Below, piece after piece: positions 12,481 through 24,130 of a stretch of DNA of 64,000 nucleotides. This DNA comes from Welwitschia mirabilis. Lineage: Eukaryota; Gnetophyta; Gnetopsida; Welwitschiales. The stretch spans positions 295,121,227 through 295,185,226 of the forward strand of contig JBOZIK010000001.1 in the NCBI GenBank assembly GCA_051453625.1, given 5' to 3'. A model generated the notes under the pieces. That model saw only the letters and a list, made by a program, of their open reading frames with translations, was not told the origin of the DNA and searched no databases. Positions within the stretch are counted from its first letter, which is position 1; each line of letters begins with the position of its first letter. The position numbers and the translations under genes were made by a program.

Positions 12481-14447
12481 AAAGCATGAAAAGCATGAAT
12501 TTTTTTTTTTAATTCCCTTTTCCCCCTTATATTTAACTTGCATGTCATGATTAATCATTATAGTGAATGAATTAGTTTGCTACTGAGATACTTACCTCTT
12601 AGTTATTCATAGGGTACATATCAAGAGAACTATATGATGATAGCTCACCTGACTAGCATCACATCCAAAATTTAATGTTAGTTTAGATAACTTAATTATG
12701 AGTAAATAAAAGAAGTGTGTATATTATGCTTAAGTGATTGGTTGCACCAATAACTAAGCAACCACATCTGTGTATCCTCATCCAGAGGATTTCAGACCAC
12801 ATGTAGTACTATCTTAGACCTTATTCTCAACTCCATCAATACACATGAGCATATGATAAATCAAGGTGATCCATAACAATGAGCATTTGGTGATTAAGCA
12901 CATGGTCCACTATAAAGATAATGCAAGAATATAATAATTAAACTCAATGACATCATGCATCTTAAAAATGCATTCCTTATACCACAAGGTAGCTTAGAAA
13001 TACATTTAATATATCACAAGGCATACAAAAAAAAAATTCATTCAAAATGATGTAGTGCAAAATCAACACGGGTACCCAAATTTTATAGTGAACCCTGGTC
13101 ACTTGGCCAAAATATCCATTAAACACATAATAGCTAAGCATGTTAAGAAGTCCCTCAACTCTTTCCCTCATCCTAGTCTATGCCAATGGGAGAGAAAATC
13201 TCCACTGATAACCCCATCAACCAACCATGTGAAGAAGCCCCTAAAGCTTCTCCATCATCTTCGTTTAATCCAATGGAAGGAACAATATGTATTTTCCACT
13301 GTAAAAATCATGTTTCATATCATCACATGCTCATGATATCATATACATACTTGAGACATTCTTTTCATATGCTTAACATGTGAGAAACACATGCAAGGAT
13401 GCATACCTTAGATACATTAAAGCATACTCAAAGTCATCATCATCATTAAGGAATGTGCTAGACCTGTATCTTTGCATATTATAATATGCCTAACATAATC
13501 ATTGTGAATTATACTATAATCAATCATGGTCATTATAGAATGCACTAAACTGACATCATTGTATAATGATAACATGCATAACATAATTGTATCAAATCAT
13601 ACTATAATAAAACATGATTAGTAGTATATACATCCAACTAATATCATTGTATAATTATGGTATTTCACATGAAATAATTAAAAAAAATGGCATACACCCT
13701 ATCTAAAAGACATATGATCTCAAAAACTATTGTAAGTAAACAAAATAACATAAACATATTCTTAAGTGTACTATTAAGATAAGAAAGAATTTTTAAGCAT
13801 AGAGTATTTGGAAAAAAAAAACCTAAATTATAGCTTAGTGGTATGATTTTATTTCAACTCTATAATATTCATCCAATTAATGAGTAGATGAAATATCACT
13901 ACCTTAAGGATGTGTAACATAAGTAATAAATCTTAAGAAAATTATTGGTTATAAACTATCCCACTACATATAACTATACCTTAGTTAATGTAATTTATAC
14001 TTACAATAAAACTAGTTCTTTCTTAGATTTAGAGCCTAAGCAAATTCATCTTAAACAACAATCCTCCCTGATGATTTAAAAGACAAAATCTACACGTTCC
14101 ATCTAAAGAACTATATGAACTAACAGTGGTCACATCTTTTTTTATTGTTTGAAGTGCATTAAGTATGAAGGAAAATTGATTTGTATGGTTGTTATACTTT
14201 GCGTTATCCACCCTTTTTTTATATTTTAATTTTAACCCCACATTGTAATTTATTATATTATAAAATCATGTTAAGCTATGTTTTATGTTAAGTTTGCAAT
14301 ATGGACCTAATCCTTTTCATTATTCTATTCTTATTTATACTTTACCTTTATATTTCTTTTTACTCTTCTTACTACTTACTTATCTTATTTTCTTACTCTT
14401 ACCTCTCTCTCTTTAATTACTACCACCTTTTTATTTTATATCATATA

Positions 14448-14451
<4 letters not shown>

Positions 14452-14500
<49 letters not shown>

Positions 14501-14526
14501 TACACACACATATATATCTATCTATC

Positions 14527-14555
<29 letters not shown>
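14452..14555. repeat. Compound microsatellite (TA)n-(CA)n-(TCTA)n-(TA)n
   Basis: Uninterrupted TA dinucleotides pass into CA-rich, then TCTA, then TA repeats. The open frame across it is a product of the repeat and not a gene. Confidence 0.95.
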
Positions 14556-14559
<4 letters not shown>

Positions 14560-14746
14560 TAATTTAACCTATAATATAACCTTTTCTTAAATAGCTATCA
14601 CTATGTATTTACTTATCCTAATTATGTGTACCCATTATAAAAAGAATCTTTCATCAATCTTATACTTTAGAAATAAAGGTTAACAACATATATAGAAGAA
14701 AGGAGCATGAAGACACCCTGAAGAGAGTGGTATATAAGCCATGTTT

Positions 14747-14842
14747 CTTAATGTGTATTATAAATATAAATATATATACAAACCCATTAATATTCTTGTC
14801 TTTTTTTATATACTTAATGTGTATTATAAATATAAATATATG
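14747..14842. repeat. Direct repeat, ~27-base unit, 66-base period
   Basis: CTTAATGTGTATTATAAATA followed by TAAATATA occurs at 14,747 and again at 14,813. The first 27 or so bases are the same in both copies, with a different spacer between them. It may be a small tandem duplication with a decayed second half. Confidence 0.75.
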
Positions 14843-16704
14843 TATACACACTCGTTACTCAATTTACCTTATTTTTATAAGCAATTAAAATCTCTAAGAT
14901 TTAGATATGTACATTTATAACATGTGAATTTCATAGGTGAACAAAATAGAGGCCTTACAAGAAACCAAATTTTGATGAGTATAAGGGGTTAGATGCCTAC
15001 ATAAGGAGATCTAGGGATTAACTTGCATGAAATCTATGCTAAAGTCTATTTTAAATCAAATAATAACAATAAACAAACAAATAAATAAATAAATAATTGG
15101 TTTTGCATAGTGAGAATTCTTTAAAAAAGAGGTCAATTAGCATATCATATTAGACTCTGAGAAGAATGTTATGGTCTTAGGCTTCTAACGAATTAAGGAA
15201 ATCCTGGGCATAATAACATGTCCTTTTATATAAGCTTCCATTTCTTCTTTATCTACTTTCTCCTTTGCAAGGAAGTCTGTAAGATATTTGAGCTACATTG
15301 TAAGTGAATTAACTATCACTGAAGAGATGATATGATTTGATAGACTCAACTAAGTTTAGTTTCTTGTTGAATAAGAAGTTCCATATTTTCTTGCTCTTAA
15401 GTCTTTCCTGAGAAGGATCCATCATGTAAGAACCAGATGTAATCATGTTTGAATCATCTAATATCCAATTACTATAAGGAAATAGAAGCTTTAATCCATT
15501 ATGTTGGCAAATATTTCCTTGTCATTAGCTCATTTCCTATGACTTAAAAATGCGCTCAGGCCTTGGTAAGTCTTACCACTTACATTAAATCATTTAGAAG
15601 ACTGCAATTCTTTTTACCTACTACTATGGATGTAGTTGGATAAGGTAATTTTCCTTTCAGTGCCCATCCAAGAAAAATAACTTACATTCTTTGAACCCTA
15701 ATTCTAAGGCCTTCCCTTTATGCTGCAATAAAAGATAATTTATATGATGCTTTCCAAAGGTGAAGCATGCATGCACATCAGTCACTTAATGGATAATCTC
15801 TGCATTGAAATTTAAAAAAGAAGAGATAAAGGCTCCCTTTTTTACCAGTGTTGTCATTTCCTATTATCTTTAAAAGTGATGCCATTCTTGAGGAAACTTA
15901 TCCAGTGAGTAGAAACCACTCCACAATCATCTCTCCTTAGCTAGAGCTCATCATTGGAGATGTCCCTAGTTTTTTTAAACTTTATCTGATTTTTCCTTTA
16001 CTTGAAGTGTAAAACTCCATATGAAAGTATTTTTCACTATCTATCTCCATAATTGGCATTAAAATCATGAGAAAATTTCATTTCCATGACCTCTCACTTA
16101 AAATTTTTCTTTGCAAAATCCCATCATAACTAGGAAAAAAAAACCTACACCTCCCAACTTTTTACACTGTCATACTACCTTCCTTGTTTCTTACCCAATT
16201 GTTATCATGATATTACCAGCTTTCATGCTAAGAACATTTAGTTCTTATCTAAAAATTGTCCCCTGACCAATCTCCTTCCATACTTTTTGTGCATCCTCTA
16301 CCTTTTATCCTTTTTTTATAATTCATCCTTTGCTAATGCATCTTCCCCCTAGTCCTTCTTGTTAACTGGTGTTACAGTTATGCACTACCTATGATCACCT
16401 CTAGTGTAAGAATTCAATTTGATTGTCCATTTCTTCTATCATAATAATCTATGTTATAGGTTTTACTACCTAAGCATAGTCCTTTTTAACATTGTATTTG
16501 CAGTTGATGGCATGTATACCTACTCTCAAACAGATTCCTATTCTACTAGAGATCTTCAACCGCTACATCTTAACTCTTCCTATCCAATTTTCTACTATTG
16601 TTATACATTATTTAATAGTAGCTCTTCGCATTCAATTCTTTAGCAAATATGTTGCTTGAAAAATTCAACACTTAGAAAGGGCTCTTGTGATAATGGTTCT
16701 ATTA

Positions 16705-16962
16705 AAACTAATAAAGTTAAATAACATTTAAGTGCTTAATCAACTTAATAGTTGAAATCTCCCATTTTATTTATTCAATCATCTTATGCTTAAGAACCTT
16801 ATTAAGAACTTTGATTACCACACTTTCTCTAATTCTTATATGTCTAGCAAACTTTACTTTTGTAAAGGTGCCCTCTGCTAAGGTATGGCCAATCTTATAC
16901 TTGCCCACTTGGGCCTTAATACTTTGTGGTGTACTCATTTCTTTTGCGGCTATATCAAACAA
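16705..16962 (-). pseudogene. CBL-interacting protein kinase (CIPK) first-exon relic
   Basis: The translated minus strand gives the start of a CIPK/SnRK3 kinase domain. It shows VGKYKIG, then the glycine-rich loop region LAEGTFTKVKFAR, then VVIKVLNK with the ATP-binding lysine of the VAIK motif kept, then VLKHKMIE. Similarity runs on past the first stop: a TAA stands where CIPKs have Gln, then IKWEISTIKLIKH matches the family's IKREIS-MKL-KHP, and VI-LY matches the following beta-strand before matching ends. CIPKs act in the cytosol and at membranes, where calcineurin-B-like calcium sensors activate them. Breaks seen: Gln-to-stop, Arg-to-Trp (CGG to TGG), further stops at the VRLYEV position, a two-codon deletion after VLNK, and a changed glycine loop (G-to-A in GEG). 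No later exon was found nearby, so this is a fragment. The point of truncation may be an old exon end. Closest in wording to CIPK3/9/23-type kinases. Confidence 0.85.
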
Positions 16963-18461
16963 ATATATGTAGTTTAATGTATAATTTTAAATTAAAAAGG
17001 ACTTTTTAAATGCCTCGAAGAACATGCATACTTGTAATTTAGGTAGATACACAAATGAAATCACTAGATTAAATGAGATGTTATATGCTTGGGTCTGTAG
17101 GGAAGGGAATAATTTAAAGCCAAGATACATAACTCAGATAATAGACTTAATTCTCTAAAAATCCTTCCCTAATGTCTGCTAGATTTTAGACAATCAAACG
17201 ACAAGTGACCAACATAGTTAAGATAAGGGCAGAGATCATAGGGACCCATAGAGAAGGTGGTCATGAGGTAAATGAGATTTCAGTGAACAGAAAAAGTGTG
17301 CAATGTTACCACATTTGAGGAACATGTTAAGAGAATGAGTGATAGTGGTTGATACATAAAACACCAATAGATAATGGGAAGCTGAGTGGATAGAGAACCA
17401 GTGCTTCAGCCAGCAGATAGAAAACCAGCATTACAGATCAGTGGACATCATAGTTAAGAGGGATAACATATAGAAGGAAGCAACCACAATAAAGGTAAGC
17501 ACCTCAAAGAAAATAAAGAAGGTGAGTCTCTTGAGAATAAAGAGGGGGCAAATAAAGAGGAGTGTCTCTTGATCAAAGTTCTCTAAGGTTTTAATCCAAG
17601 TTCTCATGTCCCTAGAGTGAAAATAAAGAAGGCAAAAATTTGCAAGCAATTAGGGTTATTTTATATGTTAGTGATAGCTTTATAATAAGATATAGGTTAG
17701 AAATAATATGCTAGGAAAGGCATTATTTATCTGATAAATTTAAAATGTTCAAGATAAGATAAACCATTATTTTCTTGTATTTGAAATTACACCATCCCAT
17801 CATGGGCTAATATTCCCTCAAACTAAGTATATCAAAGAATTAATTAAGGATTCTAAAATGGATAATGCAAAGATAGGATTCGTACATATAGATCTTAGTA
17901 ATAAGGTGGAAAATAAAAACAAATATCTGAGTTTATAGATTATTGATCCAAATTCCATATAGACAAATAATTGGTGTTTTAATATGCTCAACCAACCTAA
18001 GATCAAATATATGCTCTAATATTATCCTTTTCTTTAGATTTAGTAACAACCAAAAACAAGAATTACATAATTTAGCCAAATATGTCTTGCAACATATAGT
18101 TATAACTAAAAGATTTAAATGAAAATGTAGAAAGGGCATATGATTCCTTATTGATTAACATTAAGGTATTACAACCTATTACCATAGTAACCTAATATTT
18201 AAATAAAGACATTTCTATCATGCGTAGCTTTAAGAACTANNNNNNNNNNNNNNNNNNNNNNNNNNNNNNNNNNNNNNNNNNNNNNNNNNNNNNNNNNNNN
18301 NNNNATCCAACTGTAGAAATTAAATATTACTAGATGATCAATAAAATCAGTGTATCAAAAATATGGGATGCTACACTTATATCTTTGAAGGATATGTATG
18401 AAGTAATATATGCAAAAGCCTCCACAAAATTATTTAATTAGCCTAAACTCCTTCTATTAAG
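16963..18461. other. Non-coding sequence upstream of the CIPK relic, with a 65-N gap
   Basis: On the minus strand 16,963-17,660 is CT-rich and leader-like. It could be the original 5' region of the kinase gene, but nothing specific (TATA box, splice sites) can be defended. 17,660-18,239 is AT-rich and featureless. The gap is 18,240-18,304. Confidence 0.4.
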
Positions 18462-18640
18462 TGTTAGAAAATAAGAATGCCCAATGAAGAGGCACAAGAT
18501 TTCCAAATTAAAATTTTATTTCTATTCATTCTTATTCAAAAAAGAGCTTGCTTAAATAGGCAAGCATGTCACTAGGATTTTCATATATCCCTAAGCATGG
18601 AAGCCTAGTGTGTACTAGCATTAGCAATGCCCCCAATACG
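18462..18640 (-). repeat. 3' LTR (part) of minus-strand copia relic
   Basis: Aligns with 23,971-24,130 through AATTAAAATTTTATTTCT, GCTTGCTTAAATAGG and ACTAGGATTTTCAT. Similarity fades beyond 18,640; the LTR may extend to about 18,950, but this cannot be shown by eye. Confidence 0.7.
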
Positions 18641-19129
18641 CTCTTTTCTAAGGGAAAATTAGATTTCTAAGGGAAAATCAGAGTGCTTGGGGTAATACCT
18701 TGGGAATGCGGCCTATAATAAAACCTCTAAAAGAGAGTTTCCATGTGAGGAAACTACTTCATAAAAGAATCAGTCAATTTACTACTAAACATCCATAGCA
18801 GATAGGCTTATTCTTATGCATTACACATCCCATAATGCCAGGTCATAATGTGTACTACACAACCTGTTGTACTAGGTCATATTTTTACTACACATCCTGT
18901 AGTCCTAGAATTAGATGTGGCTTCAATCAGAGACTCAAAAGTCAAATAAATCCCATGATGTGTAAAAGTAAAAAATGATTTTGACTTAACTCATTATCAA
19001 TCCAATATTAGATTGAAATAGTAGAACTTTTCTTAACCAAGTATCTTTGTTTAAGTAGAAGTTATTAGTCATATGATTGAATGATGTATTTATGTAATGA
19101 CTTCATGCTATATAAGTTCTTTAATTTTA

Positions 19130-19195
19130 TTAACCAACTCCCATGTACCATTATCTACAAGAGCATGGTATTCTTGTTTCATGGCTTAGACCCAT
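19130..19195 (-). pseudogene. Copia reverse transcriptase, N-terminal stub
   Basis: Minus-strand translation gives AMKQEYHALVDNGTWELVN, the hallmark start of the copia RT domain (AM..E...L..N.TWELV). The Trp-x-x-Ala-Met segment just before it is broken by a stop. The expected KARLVAKG, AFL-G and YVDD blocks do not follow in any frame, so the domain is truncated here. Confidence 0.8.
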
Positions 19196-19929
19196 TAATA
19201 GTGTAAGATGATATCTTTCAAATAAGTTGATTTACCATTAGAAATTAAATGAAGCTCATTAACATCATCATCATGAGTTGAATGTGAGTTATGTTTAGTT
19301 CCACTTTTACCCTTTTTGTCATGACAAACATCTTAGATAGTAAACTATAACCAAGTATTACAATGTTACCTATGGATAGTCTTAGCTTCTTTGATTAAAG
19401 AATCTACTAAATTGCTACAAGAACCATAATTAAGAGTGCCTACAGCACCAAATTGCTCAGTTCTTAAAGGTTGTAAAGAAGTTATACTAATAGAAGGAAC
19501 TAGAGTAGGACTGATGGCTACATCTCCCCATCAACTATAGGACATTAAGCATCCAAGGTTTCAGCTTAGGAAGCAGCACAAGTAATATCATGCTTTTTGA
19601 TATAACCTTGAAGATGTACAAGTTTTCCATCTTTGTAGCCTTTCACAACTAGTTGGTGATTAGAATAAAAAATGTTCACTAAGTGGTTCATCATAAAGAT
19701 TGAGTGATCTTCTCACACTAGGGTAAAAAGCAATATAAGATATGACCTTAAAGAAAGCACATACAAAACATGATAAATAGTCTATGGAGAGAGAAATGTC
19801 AAGTTAAGAGTGACCAAATCCTAGCCTTCCACTAGAGCTATAAACCTAAGTTGGCACTTTAATAAAATAATTAAAATAATCATGTTAATAAGTCATATTA
19901 TAATTAGCACCTATGTTAAGAATCAAAGT

Positions 19930-20029
19930 NNNNNNNNNNNNNNNNNNNNNNNNNNNNNNNNNNNNNNNNNNNNNNNNNNNNNNNNNNNNNNNNNNNNNNN
20001 NNNNNNNNNNNNNNNNNNNNNNNNNNNNN
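19930..20029. other. Assembly gap (100 N) with repeated flanks
   Basis: About 65-70 bases on the left (ending at 19,929) are repeated almost exactly on the right (from 20,030). A standard-size gap between overlapping contig ends is the likely cause. Confidence 0.85.
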
Positions 20030-20036
20030 AAATAAT

Positions 20037-20100
20037 TAAAATAATCATGTTAATAAGTCATATGATAATTAGCACCTATGTTAAGAATCCAAGTTTCGTT
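20037..20100 (-). pseudogene. Copia aspartic protease motif, catalytic Asp lost
   Basis: Minus-strand frame reads TWILNIGANYHMTY, matching the copia protease signature W-[IL]-L-D-T/S-G-A-x-x-H-M-T. The catalytic Asp-Thr is now Asn-Ile, consistent with G-to-A and C-to-T change. A second, nearly identical copy of the segment lies on the other side of the 100-N gap (about 19,865-19,929). Confidence 0.75.
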
Positions 20101-20247
20101 ATGAGGTATGTGTTCACTCATACTCATAAAGTTAAAATTATTAAAAAATACATTTAACTCACAATGTTCATCAACATTAAGGGATTCAGACTCTTTAGTA
20201 ACTACATTTGCCTTAGGTGTATGTTTAATCTTATCCTAAGGTATTCA

Positions 20248-20289
20248 ACAAAATTCTAAGGTATGATCACTTATTCCACATCGTGAGCA
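20248..20289 (-). pseudogene. CCHC zinc knuckle of copia gag
   Basis: Minus-strand translation CSRCGISDHTLEFC keeps the C-x2-C-x4-H-x4-C spacing of retroviral-type nucleocapsid knuckles exactly. It lies between the gag N-terminus (about 21,160) and the protease (about 20,100), the normal gag-pol order. A poly-T run with (GTTT)n at 20,296-20,338 directly abuts it. Confidence 0.85.
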
Positions 20290-20339
20290 TTAATATTTGT
20301 TTTTGTTTGTTTGTTTGTTTTTTTTTTTTTTTTTTTTTG

Positions 20340-21163
20340 AGTAGTAGTATGCTAAACTTGCTTCTTGTTTAGCAAAGTTTGATTAGACTTCTTTTACTAT
20401 TTTTATGGAGCCTTATCCTTGTTATGATGTGATGTCTTTGAAGAATAAGAGTTGTGAGAAGATTAGTTATGTTTATGAGGAGATCCATGAGAATGAGAAA
20501 CTTTGTAAGCCGAATTAGAAAATGAGGATTTTAAGAAGTTTAATTAAGCTTTTGTAAAAATAATATCCTTACTAAGCATGTCAAAATTTATATTAGGTAG
20601 TTGCTTACTTCTATGAAGAAATATAATGTAGCTACGAAGAAATGGATCCTCTAAAATAAATCAAGTTGACATAATTTATGAAAAACTTTTTGGTTGAATC
20701 TATCTTAGTAAACTTTCTTTAATATCTATTATCTAAGATATAAGTTAATGTATTTTACCCCTTTTATAGTGAAGATTATTCATGCTTATAATAAGATTGA
20801 TTAACTCAGGATCATTCTTCACATAAAATGTATCTCGTAAAGTATCATAGTTGGTATAATAAAACTTACTTATATCAACCAACTTTTTTAGCCACTGATT
20901 TTTACATTATCTCTATGAGCTTGTAATTAATGGCTTCCCATGCCTTTTCTTAATCTAAATCTTGAAGAGTAACATACTTTGTTTCACAAAAAATCTATAT
21001 CAAAACCATATATGTGCATTATTGATATAAAATTCTTATTCCAATCCTTCCAACTATAATCATCATGCAAAATTACCCTAAGGTTGAACATTATTCTAGT
21101 AGTCAATACTGGTGTGAAGTTCTCTGATAAGATCTGGAATTTGCCTTTTGATGTTGAAGTCAT
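20340..21163 (-). pseudogene. Copia gag, N-terminal and middle part
   Basis: A minus-strand frame opens with an ATG at 21,163 (MTSTSKGKFQILSENF) and includes FNLRVILHDDYSWKDWNKNF. The latter resembles the 'F-G-x-N-Y-x-x-W' substrate-capture motif of plant copia gag. The frame breaks at about 20,990 and can be followed only in pieces toward the zinc knuckle. An upstream in-frame ATG at 21,217 exists, but the MTSTSK start suits copia gag better. Confidence 0.65.
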
Positions 21164-23956
21164 GATGAATACTAAAGAGAGAGAAAGAAGGATTGACAAG
21201 TTATGAGGTAAAGTCAAATTCTAGAGGAATCTTAGTCGCATCCACTATCGAAAAGATAATCTATCCAATAGACAAAGGAAACTCATTAAAAAACCCAAAG
21301 AGAAAAAAATGAAAACAATTGTATAATCATATGAAAAGAGATTATTTTTCTCTCACTAATAAGTTTAAATGATCTATCCAGGTCATGATGAAAATAAAAT
21401 AAAATTTAAAAAAAAAAAAGATCATAATGGAGAGGTAAATCACAATGTAAATGATATAATCCCAAGAATCTAAGTGATCTATCTAAATCATACAATGTGA
21501 CAATCAAGACATCCCCCTCTAAACCATGCAAAATATATGTGCATAAGAATAAATAAGCTAATTTGTTAAAGATTTCTTAATGTATGTGAGGTAAATTTTA
21601 ATGCAAAGGAGCCTAATTTAATTATTAGGTAAAAATCTGAGTAGTAATCACGTCCTCTCCAAGGATGGGATCCTTATGTTCTAAAGGAATAAAAGGACAA
21701 AATGTAAATTATCTCGGTGGGGCTTCCAAGTCATTAATCAGTTTTGGTTACCTTAACTATATAGCCCTCATTAAGGGAGTGTATTATGTTATGTCAGCAA
21801 TCTACTTATATCTTAGTAAATTTTGAGATTAATTACACTTATGATTCCCTATCGACTTGGTGATGAAATCCAAGTAGATCCTACTATTATGCCCTTGGCC
21901 TTTACCAAATATACCCTTAATTACTAAGATGTATGTGGGAATCTAAACCTTTAAGTGCCTGGGATGTTTCTTCTTAAGAGAGACAGGCTCTCTGTACAAC
22001 TTAAACTTCATAGTTAAGGTAGTTAAGACTATACAACAAGCTTAGAGGGCAGTGTAGGCTAACACAGATCTCTATCTACATAAGGTTTCCCATGCCTACC
22101 ATTAACCAATCTTATTTATAGTGTAAAACGTGATGTATTTAGGGTGAAATTTCCAATTCTAACCTTAATCACAAAAAATTTTAGTGTGAGAAAGAGAAAG
22201 GACAAAAAGACACCAAAAACACACAGGAGAATAGGGTCTAATTTGGTATAGTTAAGCTAAGTGGATCTTTCTTAACATCCCAAACTTAGCTCAATCTATC
22301 TAAATCACATAAACAATTGTCTAATTAAAAAAGAAATCAAGTCAAGTGAATCTTGCTCCATGTCCAAAACTTGACTTGATAAGAAAAAATTAAGGGCTCA
22401 TAATTTGCAAACAAAAATGCCAAAAGACCTTTAAATGCATAAAAAATATGCTTAAAAAATTGAGTTGGGGGGTTACAGGTGCCAAAAAAATGTCCAATAA
22501 AATCAAGTAAATTGAAAAAATAACCCAAAATAGCAAAGAAGCTAAAATTGCCAATGTGTGCAGAATAGGACTAATGTTGCACTACATGTGCATAGAAAAA
22601 AACAGTGGCTAAGCAATTATTAAGCAATTATGCATGTGTAGGGATAGCCAAGAGAGGCTATCACAAATTCAAATAGCACAAATTCAAAAAAAATAGATTT
22701 TTTATAAGGTATGGAATAAAACCCTGTACCTTGTTTTTGTCAAATAATAAACTTAACTGTTGCACTAATGCTAAGTTGGTGATTATAGTAAGCAATGTTT
22801 TATACGGGAGTAATACACTATTATGCTATAGAAAAATACCATGATTGCACATAGCATAGAGGCATGCACTGGTGCAAGCAGTGAGGCACAGAAAAGCAAG
22901 CATGATTTGAGCACAATGCAATTGATGGATAGAAGCTAACTATGAGCTCAGATAGGAACAAGAGTGATAGGGCACAGTGATATCTCATCAATGGCAAGGT
23001 AGAAACAATGGTGAGAAAGAATAGTGAGAGTAAGGAGTGAAACAAACATATCCCATGGAAACAATACTAAAATTAGTAGCAAACAAGACATCATAGAAAT
23101 CACTAGCCAACAAACCCAGCAAAGCAACGGATGACCTCAAAAAATGCGCATGATGTAGGAAGTGAAGTAGTAAAAGAAAAGAAGTGTGACAAAGAGTAGT
23201 AGATGTGACAGCTCAATAGTGAGGAGCGTAATGCACAGTAGCATGGCATGAGCATATTAAGTGTAATTAGGAAATAGTAAGGCCATGAGTTGATAGGTAA
23301 ATGATAGATCATGGCGTGAATGCAGTGAGAAGATTCATGAGAGCATAGATGAGTATGAATGTAGGAGAATATCAATAGCAAGAAAATGGTCCTATCACAC
23401 AGTAAGGGAAGCAGTCGAACATGAGCACAGGGAGAAATACATTTAAATGATGGCAAAGAACATAGCAGTCCAAATCACAGACTAGCAACTTAGTATGCTA
23501 GTTAGAGAACAAGGCTAGTTGTGCTAAGATTATGAACACATAGGCTAGTAATCAACCAGATAGCCAAAGATTAAGAGCATGGAACCTTATACAGATAATA
23601 AGATAGGCAATAGAGTCTTTTTGTCCTCTCATAAAACTATGATAACAAATCTAAAGAATTTGTAATTAGTCTGGGAAAACCTTTGAAGAAAACATTCAAA
23701 AAGTATAGGTCTGCATGTTAAGGCTAATAGAAGAGAAGCACAAACGACAAAAAACTATTCAAAATGCTTCAAAAAAAGAGCTGAGTTCTACTAGTTATGT
23801 AATTTCAAAGAAATGTGATAATTGAAAATGATGTAAACTAAAAAATATAGCCACAAAACATCTATGAAAAATTGTATGCAAAAGGCATTCAAAAGGCAAC
23901 AAGAAGTATAAGTGCTCAAAGAGCTATTAAGAAGATTCAGGAATCCCATCCTGAAA
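21164..23956 (-). other. Long leader between primer site and gag of the minus-strand copia relic
   Basis: 2.8 kb separates the primer site from gag, much longer than the usual leader of a copia element. The minus strand is CT-rich and leucine/serine-coding by composition at 22,821-23,456, where an open frame of 117 codons occurs with no recognisable motif. The tract could hold an older nested insertion. I can name no gene in it. Confidence 0.45.
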
Positions 23957-23968
23957 GCTCTAATAACA
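23957..23968 (-). promoter_or_regulatory. Primer-binding site, initiator tRNA-Met type (decayed)
   Basis: Minus strand reads TGTTATTAGAGC next to the LTR. The standard copia primer site is TGGTATCAGAGC. One of the two changes is C-to-T. It fixes the element's orientation as minus. Confidence 0.75.
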
Positions 23969-23970
23969 CT

Positions 23971-24130
23971 TATTAGAAAATAAGAATGTACAAAAATGAA
24001 GAGATGTTATATTTTCAAATTAAAATTTTATTTCTCTTTACTCTTATTCAGCAAATAGCTTGCTTAAATAGGTAAGCATACCACTAGGATTTTCATGTAT
24101 CCCTAGGCATGGGACCACGATGTATGCTAT
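23971..24130 (-). repeat. 5' LTR (part) of minus-strand copia relic
   Basis: The partner of 18,462-18,640 by direct alignment. The expected TG start has become TA. Similarity to the other LTR ends near 24,130, within TAG-rich sequence. Confidence 0.7.

Larger units (their letters stand above)
12481..16704. other. Non-coding AT-rich sequence with simple repeats
   Basis: I see no gene. 13,300-13,700 is rich in CAT/ATG words. A compound microsatellite sits at 14,452-14,555 and a 66-bp-period direct repeat at 14,747-14,842. A short (AAAT)n run lies near 15,080-15,100. Small open frames at 13,055-13,383 and 14,029-14,241 have no recognisable motif and are treated as chance. Confidence 0.5.
18462..24130 (-). 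mobile_element. Ty1/copia retrotransposon relic, minus strand, RT-deleted
   Basis: Matching ends start at 18,462 (TGTTAGAAAATAAG) and 23,971 (TATTAGAAAATAAG) and stay alignable for about 150-170 bases. Reading the minus strand from the right: LTR, decayed tRNA-Met primer site, a 2.8 kb leader, gag with zinc knuckle, protease, then the very start of RT, then the other LTR. Most of RT and all of RNase H are missing, so an internal deletion has removed the catalytic core. A 100-N gap (19,930-20,029) lies in the protease region. The right LTR loses similarity to the left after about 24,130, so the outer boundaries are uncertain. Confidence 0.75.

Noticed and set aside
13055-13383. Two overlapping plus-strand frames of 93 and 67 codons
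   Set aside because: No motif, no codon structure I can defend and no neighbouring coding sequence; likely chance in less AT-rich sequence.
14301-14555. 84-codon frame rich in Tyr, Ile and His
   Set aside because: The second half is translation of the TA/CA microsatellite and the first half has no recognisable motif.
16771-16962. Functional small kinase gene
   Set aside because: Only the first ~60 residues of a kinase remain, without catalytic loop, activation loop or CBL-binding domain, and stops follow in frame.
22821-23456. Minus-strand frames (74 and 117 codons) rich in Leu, Ser, Cys and His that look like membrane segments
   Set aside because: The hydrophobic look follows from CT-rich composition; no signal peptide plus domain pattern, and the region lies in a copia leader.
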